Source: Bacteroidota bacterium (GTDB taxonomy: Bacteria > Bacteroidota > Bacteroidia > Bacteroidales > F082). Taken from it: a stretch of 7,462 nucleotides of DNA. This document shows positions 6,533-7,462 of the stretch, one piece after another (within the stretch, counting starts at the first letter, position 1; each line of letters starts with the position of its first letter). Where the stretch lies: NCBI GenBank assembly GCA_002686705.1, contig NYYH01000060.1, forward strand, positions 1 through 7,462. The letters are read 5' to 3'. The notes below the pieces were generated by a model that saw nothing but the letters and a program-made list of their open reading frames with translations, was not told the origin of the DNA and did no database searches. Position numbers and translations under genes: made by a program.

Positions 6533-7462
6533 ATGAAAAAAACAAACTACAAATCAAAAGTTCCTTTTTTTAAATTCTCTGATCAAATAGATATACAGAT
6601 TAATGAACTTAAAAATAATAAATTGCTTAATCGAATGAAAAAGTGCCGTACTTCACTAAATAATGATCTATATAGACCTATTTTCCATTATGTAAATCCT
6701 GAAGGGAATCTTAATGATCCAAATGGGTTATGTTATTGGAAAGACCGTTGGCACCTGTTTTATCAAGCATTCCCACCTGAAGATCCTCGTCTTCACTGGG
6801 GTCATGCAGTTAGTGATGATTTGATCCATTGGGAGGATTTACCGTATGCGATATATCCAAATCCTGAACAAGGATGTTGGTCAGGTTCTACTCTTGTTGA
6901 TAATAATAAAGTAATTGCTATGTACCATGGAAATAAATTAGGTAATATGATAGCTATATCAGATGATCCACTACTTCTTAATTGGATTAAATTAAAGGAC
7001 AATCCTGTTATACCAATTCCAAAGGATATAGAACAAAGTGAGTATACTGTTTTTGATCCCTGTATTTGGAAAAAAGATGGTTTTTATTATTCATTATCTG
7101 CAGGATCACAATCTATTCAACCAAGTGGTAAATTTTTTGCTGCCGATTACTTATTCCGTTCAAAAAATTTACATGATTGGGAGTACCTTCATCAATTTAT
7201 TGAGAATGACCGATATACAATTAATGGAGATGATGGTGCATGTCCTTATTTTTGGCCTATTGGTAATAAGCATATGTTATTATTTTATAGTCACATGAGT
7301 GGCGGTCAGTATTTAATTGGTGATTATGATAAGAAAGAAGACAAATTTTTCCCAACGCAACACGGTCTTGCTAATTTTGGAGCTTCTACACCATGCGGTG
7401 TCCATGCTCCATCCGCCTGTCCAGATGGTAGAGGAAGTATCAATATTATATTTAACATGAAT
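6533..7462 (+). CDS. GH32-like glycoside hydrolase (beta-fructosidase fold) with altered catalytic motifs; runs off the right edge
   Basis: 310 codons are open to the window edge, so there is no stop in view; GH32 enzymes are usually 450-550 residues. The start ATG (6533) follows the previous stop by 3 nt without a Shine-Dalgarno. There is no signal peptide, so the enzyme should act in the cytoplasm on imported substrate. GH32 five-bladed propeller motifs are clear. NDPNG (61-65) carries the nucleophile Asp62, and HLFYQ (74-78), HWGHAVSDDLIHW (88-100) and WSGS (116-119) follow. The stabiliser position reads VFDPCIW (Asp175 kept, Arg replaced by Phe). The acid/base motif, normally ECP, reads DDGACP (233-238) with Ala236. 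Activity on sucrose or fructans is thus likely by fold but not assured. The change may mark a distinct subfamily using Asp233 or Asp234, or a binding or inactive protein. The first 45 residues have no recognised domain. Confidence 0.85.
   Translation, partial: MKKTNYKSKVPFFKFSDQIDIQINELKNNKLLNRMKKCRTSLNNDLYRPIFHYVNPEGNLNDPNGLCYWKDRWHLFYQAFPPEDPRLHWGHAVSDDLIHWEDLPYAIYPNPEQGCWSGSTLVDNNKVIAMYHGNKLGNMIAISDDPLLLNWIKLKDNPVIPIPKDIEQSEYTVFDPCIWKKDGFYYSLSAGSQSIQPSGKFFAADYLFRSKNLHDWEYLHQFIENDRYTINGDDGACPYFWPIGNKHMLLFYSHMSGGQYLIGDYDKKEDKFFPTQHGLANFGASTPCGVHAPSACPDGRGSINIIFNMN

Noticed and set aside
6802..7298. Minus-strand 66-codon and plus-strand 86-codon open frames
   Set aside because: Both are shadows of the GH32-like gene, whose frame (6533 to the edge) holds all the conserved motifs.
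1..7462. tRNA, rRNA, riboswitch or CRISPR array
   Set aside because: I saw no cloverleaf, no conserved rRNA stretch, no regularly spaced repeats and no leader long enough for a riboswitch. The operon leader is only about 55 nt.

Overview
The window is an AT-rich bacterial segment. It holds the end of an insertion sequence on the left, followed by a co-directional plus-strand operon that runs off the right edge. The main genes carry very low G+C wobble positions. Of the operon genes, only the first has a convincing Shine-Dalgarno sequence. The substrate-binding protein has a signal peptide without a lipobox cysteine, which points to a free periplasmic protein and so to a diderm (Gram-negative) host. 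I cannot name a phylum from this window alone.

Layout. Positions 1-166 (minus strand) encode the first 55 residues of a zinc-ribbon transposase of IS1-like type, with visibly higher G+C than the rest. Positions 167-337 are a divergent control region. It has a minus-strand promoter for the transposase, a plus-strand sigma70-like promoter for the operon, and a 20-bp palindrome just downstream of (or overlapping) each start. The operon then reads: substrate-binding protein (338-2260); a strong hairpin terminator/attenuator (2283-2317); two membrane permeases (2331-3317 and 3356-4501); two ABC ATPases (4501-5526 and 5507-6529, overlapping their neighbours); and the first 310 codons of a GH32-type glycoside hydrolase (6533 to the edge).

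How it works together. The five transport genes form a complete ABC importer of the Opp/Dpp (family 5) type. That fold imports peptides but also oligosaccharides. The GH32-like enzyme begins 3 nt after the second ATPase gene and has no signal peptide. This suggests that an intact fructose-containing oligosaccharide or glycoside is imported and then cut in the cytoplasm. The attenuator after the first gene probably makes the binding protein in excess over the membrane complex. The most notable observation is that the hydrolase keeps the GH32 nucleophile motif (NDPNG), but has FDP in place of RDP and Ala in place of the acid/base Glu of the ECP motif. Its chemistry or substrate may therefore differ from classical invertases and levanases.
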